From contig NW_003130856.1 of assembly GCF_000003605.2 (NCBI RefSeq), positions 105,701 through 128,958 of the forward strand: a DNA stretch of 23,258 bases. The letters run 5' to 3'. The stretch's first letter is position 1; each line of letters starts with the position of its first letter. A program made the translations under genes and the position numbers. The notes below the pieces were generated by a model that did not search any database, was not told the origin of the DNA, and saw only the letters and a program-made list of their open reading frames with translations. Positions 19,064-23,258 of this stretch are shown here, piece after piece. The DNA comes from Saccoglossus kowalevskii (lineage: Eukaryota > Hemichordata > Enteropneusta > Harrimaniidae).

Positions 19064-19531
19064 CCATAGAAACGTCCTGAAAGCAAGAATTTTTTTCTTT
19101 TATATATCTCAGCATTTTAATTTAATTTAAATATATGACAATTTTCATAGTATGTAGTATTTTAAGATCTTGTTAAACTTTTGCTGGGAATTGTTTCATA
19201 TTTTGGATTCAATACCTGCTCTATTCATTTGTATAGTTGCCTGGCAACTAGGCCTGGGCAGTGTCTGCAGGCATGAATATTATACTGGTATCATGTCACA
19301 GTGCTGAAAAAGATTGATCAAGCGAGTGATGGGTAACATATTCCAGTTAATTATATTCCGAGTTAAGGATATGTAATGAGCTACATTTCATAACAAGGGT
19401 AGATAAAGTAAAGGGTTTGCTCTGATAATGAAGATTCCACTGAAAACTAATCAAAGTACTAGTAAGTCTAGAACAAAGCGAATGTTGAGAGTTTTCACAA
19501 AATCTCAAGCCAACTTGCTAAACTGGCTGTC
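19064..19531 (+). other. Probable start of the 3' UTR
   Basis: AT-rich sequence after the stop. I found no AATAAA or ATTAAA between 19064 and about 21160. The variant GATAAA occurs at 19402-19407, and the first canonical AATAAA is at 21168-21173. The true polyadenylation site cannot be fixed from sequence alone. Confidence 0.35.
19236..19248. promoter_or_regulatory. X-box-like palindrome with a one-base spacer
   Basis: GTTGCC-T-GGCAAC is a perfect inverted repeat of the RFX half-site GTTGCC. The spacer is one base rather than the usual two. It lies about 170 bp after the stop codon, so a promoter role for this gene is unlikely. Confidence 0.25.
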
Positions 19532-19908
19532 AGAATAATAGACCATTTTCCGTACACTGCGAGAATCACGCGTTATGCGTGAAATCGAACGTAAAAACAG
19601 GACAAACAAAGGTCATAGCGTCGTAGTCGCGTCAAACATCGCGTGGGATTCGACAAACGTGAAAGTATTTCGGGGACATTTCCATGCTTAATAATGTGCT
19701 GTCCACATTTGATGATAGGCAATTTTGATTAAGTAAGGGTATTCGGAAGCAATATTCCTCTGTCGAAGATCGGTCAGTCGGTGTGAGCTACGAAATAAGG
19801 AAATTTGAGTTCAAAATCAAATCGTTCGATTTTTGCGGCAGACGTTCGACGCGCGTCTTTCATGCATCTCGCGAGATCTCGCAATTGTACGGAAAATCAC
19901 CTATTCTC
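19532..19908. mobile_element. CpG-dense element with terminal inverted repeats
   Basis: The left end AGAATAATAGACC then ATTTTCCGTACA then CTGCGAGAATC is mirrored at the right end on the opposite strand as GAGAATAGGTG then ATTTTCCGTACA then ATTGCGAGATC. The 12 bp core is identical. Between the ends I count about 33 CpG by hand in 350 bp, including TCTCGCGAGA and GACGCGCGTC, whereas the flanks have almost none. The frame at 19783-20070 begins with GTG and is not a credible gene. I infer a young or unmethylated non-autonomous DNA transposon. A CpG-island promoter is the alternative, but the matching termini favour the mobile element. Confidence 0.65.
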
Positions 19909-20109
19909 AAACGTTCTGCTGATTTATTTCTTTGTAAAATATGCACCTTTGCTGCAGGTGATTTCAATTTCACGGTTATGAGAGTCATTATCTTTTTATT
20001 AACATTTGATAATATTCATATCAGCAGTGTCATAGAATTACAATATTGCTTTATACTGTCACTATGTTGAAAAATGTATACAATTTACATTTTTTATTCA
20101 CTGATCTGT

Positions 20110-20427
20110 TCTCAGGGGCGGACATCCGGACATTTTTACTGTCTGGTAACCATCATAGTGAAAACAAAGGCGGAAAACTCTCAGGAAACTGTACTTTGGG
20201 ATGGTTGAGACTCCACTGAACAGTGTAACAAGATTACCCCTACCGGTACATGTGCAACATACATGTATATAAATTTGGTTGTTCAGGATTACATCAAAGT
20301 TGGGTTTGTGCCGTTTCCTTGACTTTGGCTGTTTTCACCAGCAGCTCATGCACAGCCCATTGAAAGACATGATACAGTGGTGCGTATCCTAGCAACATAG
20401 AACATGATATAGCTCCGCCCCTGAGAA
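20110..20427. mobile_element. hAT-like non-autonomous element
   Basis: The left end TTCTCAGGGGCGGA and the right end read on the opposite strand, TTCTCAGGGGCGGA, are identical over 14 bases. CAGGGGCGGA is a typical end of animal hAT transposons such as the Tip100/Blackjack types. About 320 bp with no transposase. An 8 bp target duplication expected for hAT is not evident beside either boundary I tried, so the exact ends or the insertion history are unclear. Confidence 0.6.
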
Positions 20428-20947
20428 TGGAGCTTAAAACACGACAGTGATATAGGTGATGCAATGAATACAACGCTATGGCGTAGTTTTACAATAACCC
20501 AAGTATTTATAACATACTACAAATATATTCTGACATAATTGTAGGGGTATAAACATTGTTCATCACAACTGCATGTGCAACTGCATTTTATGTTAACAGA
20601 CGACACCCCCCCCCCTATCCCCACCCCATGCATATATTGAAAGTTTAATACTCATAGTATAAGACCCACAGCATAGATACACTGCAGGTCACAACAACCA
20701 TTGCTTTTTGTCACACTTGCTGCTGACTTTGAGACAGATTTATTATTAGTGAAATTCGTTCTGCCTTATCATGCATAATATCGTGCAGTCGTCCCAATAT
20801 TTGAATTTACTCTTGCTTAACATGTGCCTTGATGCATTTTTCAAAATTTATGAGTGAAGTAATTATTTTATATTTACATGTTTTTAATTTAAAAATTTCA
20901 AGAATTCTGTCTTTTGATCATATTGCATTGAAATGTAACTGAATTGC
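20428..20947. other. Non-coding stretch
   Basis: It holds a C run at 20606-20615 and otherwise AT-rich sequence. No gene, inverted repeat or known repeat word is visible. Confidence 0.45.
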
Positions 20948-20965
20948 GAGTTACCTAGGTAACTC
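20948..20965. promoter_or_regulatory. Perfect 18 bp palindrome containing an X-box
   Basis: GAGTTACCTAGGTAACTC equals its own reverse complement. Its central 14 bases, GTTACCTAGGTAAC, match the RFX X-box consensus GTNRCCNNRGYAAC completely. An ATG-started frame of 67 codons (20973-21176) begins eight bases later, but has no recognised motif and ends in AATAAATAA. A regulatory role is inference. Confidence 0.4.
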
Positions 20966-21176
20966 AAGAATAATGCGAACCGATTTAGCATGTAGAGGGA
21001 GTGCAGAAACCCCAGTAATTGATCGGTGTAGTAGTGTCGATACCTACAACTCTCTTGGGCAATACACTACATGTATATCACACACAAAGGTTTGCGTATG
21101 GAAGTCCCATGCCACTATTATTGTTGAATGGTGCACACATAATCAGCTTAGCTGTCGGACTGAATGGAATAAATAA

Positions 21177-23045
21177 TTACCATACATCATATCTGATGCT
21201 AAGTTTATTTGGTGGATGTCGATTAGAATCAGGTTACCATTGTGATACAAATTGATACAGATTCATGTCGCATTGTCATCTTGCTAAAAAAAATATATAT
21301 GGCAATTGTTTTGACTTAAGCTTCACTTGTATGTTTGGTTTTCTGAAAATCAAAAAGTTTTCGGGCTTTACTGGGTACATACAGTAAAGGCAGAAAGCTG
21401 CACCTTACCTAAGTTTATAAAAATATTTATAAGAATTTTTAAATACCAATCAGCTTTCATTCAAATTCAAATGTGTAATTGTCTCAAAAGATCAACATTG
21501 TCTACGTCCATAATGTGTCTTGTCTTTAAATGACAGTACCTGTGACTGTTCACTTATTCAAATTGAAGCACATGCTGATTGGGTAATGTTGAACTAACTC
21601 ATTAATATTAATTAGAACCAAAGGTGATGTCTAAATGCCATTTCTGGATTGGTCAATTTGAATTCTAATATCCATTTTGATTTATAAAAATTTATATTTT
21701 TAAAAACAACCTCAGCACCATAAAGGTTGTTTCCTACAAATTCACATACACAGAACCAAATACCAAATGTTAATTTCATAATTTAATTAAAAATTATTTT
21801 TTCACAATAATTGTTAAAATTTTTATATTGACACCCCAAATGGTGATTATTTTAAATTCAAAATATTGCTTAAAAAAATATTTGGTTTTTATATATCGGT
21901 ATTCATGAAAAAATGTATCACTAATTATAATTGTATACATCATTATATAGGTTTTAGCTCACTCAAAAAAAAGGTTGAAATTATTTTTTTGAAACTCAAC
22001 AAAAGAAACAGAATCTGCACATATAGTATGCAAGACATTCTTGTGAAATAGAAGACCTTTGCAAAATCAGCATACTAGGCACGCATACACAATGATATAT
22101 TAATATTTTTTGTTCCCAGCAGTAGTTCTAATTTCAATCCTCTGCTATTTCATTTTTCAAGATATGGACATGATAACTATATAATATCCTACAACATTTT
22201 CTCATAGGTTAATTGAAATTGGCAGTAAATACTTAACATCAGAATAGCATCAGTCCTCACTCGTGGCTTATATAAATGCAAAAACTCTGGTGGTAATCAC
22301 ATGTTTCTGTAGATCTCTTTCTCAGGGAGAATTGTCGGATTATATGTAAACATGTGACCCATAGTTGGGCAAGGGCATGGAAATCTAAAACATTGGATAG
22401 ATCACATCAAAACATTATTTCAGCTAATTCCGTTGCCCTGGAATAATTGGAGCATGGTTTAGCATAATTGTTTGTATTAAAATGAGATTGGTTTTTTAAT
22501 TAACATTCTAATTCCTATATGTGCCAAATTCACTGAAATGAAATGTAGTCATTTCAAAACGGGTTACAGTATTAAATTCTCAAATGCTGTGTTAAACACA
22601 TAAATGGTAGGGTGTATACATGTATTGTTGTCATAGTTACAGCAATGTCCCAACCATTGTCAGTAACTGTAGTTGATTTAATAACCAGAAATCACCCAAG
22701 AAATATTTTGAACAAATTTATCCCCAAAAATATGTTTAAAAATAAGAAATTCTCTTGCAGACAAGAACTTTCATAGTACAATCATGGCGACTTGGACTTG
22801 GCTCTACTGTATTACAATGTACTCCAATTGACTTCCCATGACCCCTTTCACTTTATATCCTTTTAATATCACATGACCTCAAGCAATGTGTTTTTGCAGT
22901 AACCTCACATCAATATTCTCATCAATATTTGAGGTCAAAAGTCATAAAGATGAATCCTGATTAAATTGTGATGTGTATTGATGATTTTTGTTATTCCCTT
23001 TTGAAGATAAAAACAGAAAACTAATTTACATACTATTATAAAATC
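21177..23045. other. AT-rich non-coding stretch
   Basis: No supported gene or mobile element. A possible acceptor TTCTCTTGCAG at 22761 precedes frames that all stop within 26 codons with no clear donor. Short frames at 21327-21533 and 21866-22051 are K/I/F-rich and look like chance. Confidence 0.45.
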
Positions 23046-23258
23046 CATTATAGAAATTATAAAAGCAATTCTTATTATTGAATATCAACACTAAGTTAGC
23101 AAACTAGTTCATAGTTGAATTATAGAATTGAAAGATTCTACTCTTGTCATTGGATATCGACACTAAGTTAGCAAATTAGTTCATAGATGCATTATGGAAT
23201 TGGAAGATGCGACTCTTATCATTGGATATCGACACTAAGTTAGCAAATTAGTTCATAG
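23046..23258 (+). repeat. 72 bp tandem repeat array, about three units, open at the window end
   Basis: CACTAAGTTAGCAAA recurs at about 23089, 23161 and 23233, 72 bp apart, together with GATATCGA and TTAGTTCATAG. The first unit is the most diverged and the last two the most alike. This is usual for the edge of an array, so the array probably continues beyond the window. Confidence 0.9.

Noticed and set aside
19783-20070. 95-codon frame through the CpG-dense segment
   Set aside because: It starts at GTG, crosses the right terminus of the inferred mobile element and ends in AT-rich DNA. The openness follows from the base composition.
22762-22845. Possible exon after TTCTCTTGCAG
   Set aside because: All three frames close within 26 codons, there is no clear GT donor, and no residue pattern supports coding.
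1-23258. tRNA, SINE promoter boxes and bacterial-type defence or operon systems
   Set aside because: No GGTTCGAATCC-type B box, cloverleaf, ribosome-binding site pattern or compact gene cluster was found on either strand by eye.

Overview
The window reads as AT-rich nuclear DNA from a eukaryote, most likely a marine invertebrate animal. The reasons are long non-coding stretches, spliced coding signals with GT-AG borders, long T/G and C homopolymers, (TA)n microsatellites, many short non-autonomous DNA transposons, and repeat families that start with degenerate GTCCGTCCGTGCG-type tracts. I cannot name the species. No prokaryotic operon, CRISPR array, tRNA or rRNA is visible, and most of the short open frames are chance frames in AT-rich DNA.

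The only protein-coding gene I can support is the 3' end of a plus-strand spliced gene. One internal exon (13497-13578) and one terminal exon (19002-19063, ending in TAA) are separated by a 5.4 kb GT-AG intron. They join in phase to give a 47-residue, mostly polar C-terminus that I do not recognise. All upstream exons lie outside the window, in the N gap, or were too weak to see.

Layout. 1-3000: nearly featureless AT-rich DNA with C and T/G homopolymers. 3000-4830: repeat remnants, then two direct copies (A, B) of a ~240 bp terminal-inverted-repeat MITE with a TA microsatellite between them. 5225-5370: a 73 bp perfect tandem duplication. 5861-6411: a 31 bp minisatellite with hairpin potential. 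7123-7435: a short element with imperfect terminal inverted repeats. 8216-8290: a poly-G foldback. 9480-10110 and 11385-12400: a ~180 bp repeat family, the second block interrupted by 673 N. 12644-13245: a decayed LINE, the C-terminal tail of its reverse transcriptase ORF plus a 3' UTR with AATAAA, lying just upstream of the coding exon. 13579-19001: the intron, holding a third MITE copy (C) split by a ~525 bp Helentron-like insertion, a four-unit degenerate tandem repeat, and a cluster of GC-richer inverted repeats. 19532-19908: a CpG-dense element with terminal inverted repeats. 20110-20427: a hAT-like element with CAGGGGCGGA ends. 20948-20965: a perfect 18 bp palindrome containing an RFX X-box. 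23046-23258: a 72 bp tandem array running off the window.

The window is therefore one gene tail set in a dense mosaic of mostly non-autonomous mobile elements. The best-supported points for follow-up are the nested insertion at 16325-17092, the LINE relic, the CpG-dense foldback element, and the perfect X-box motifs flanking the gene tail. I found no evidence for a new multi-gene system.
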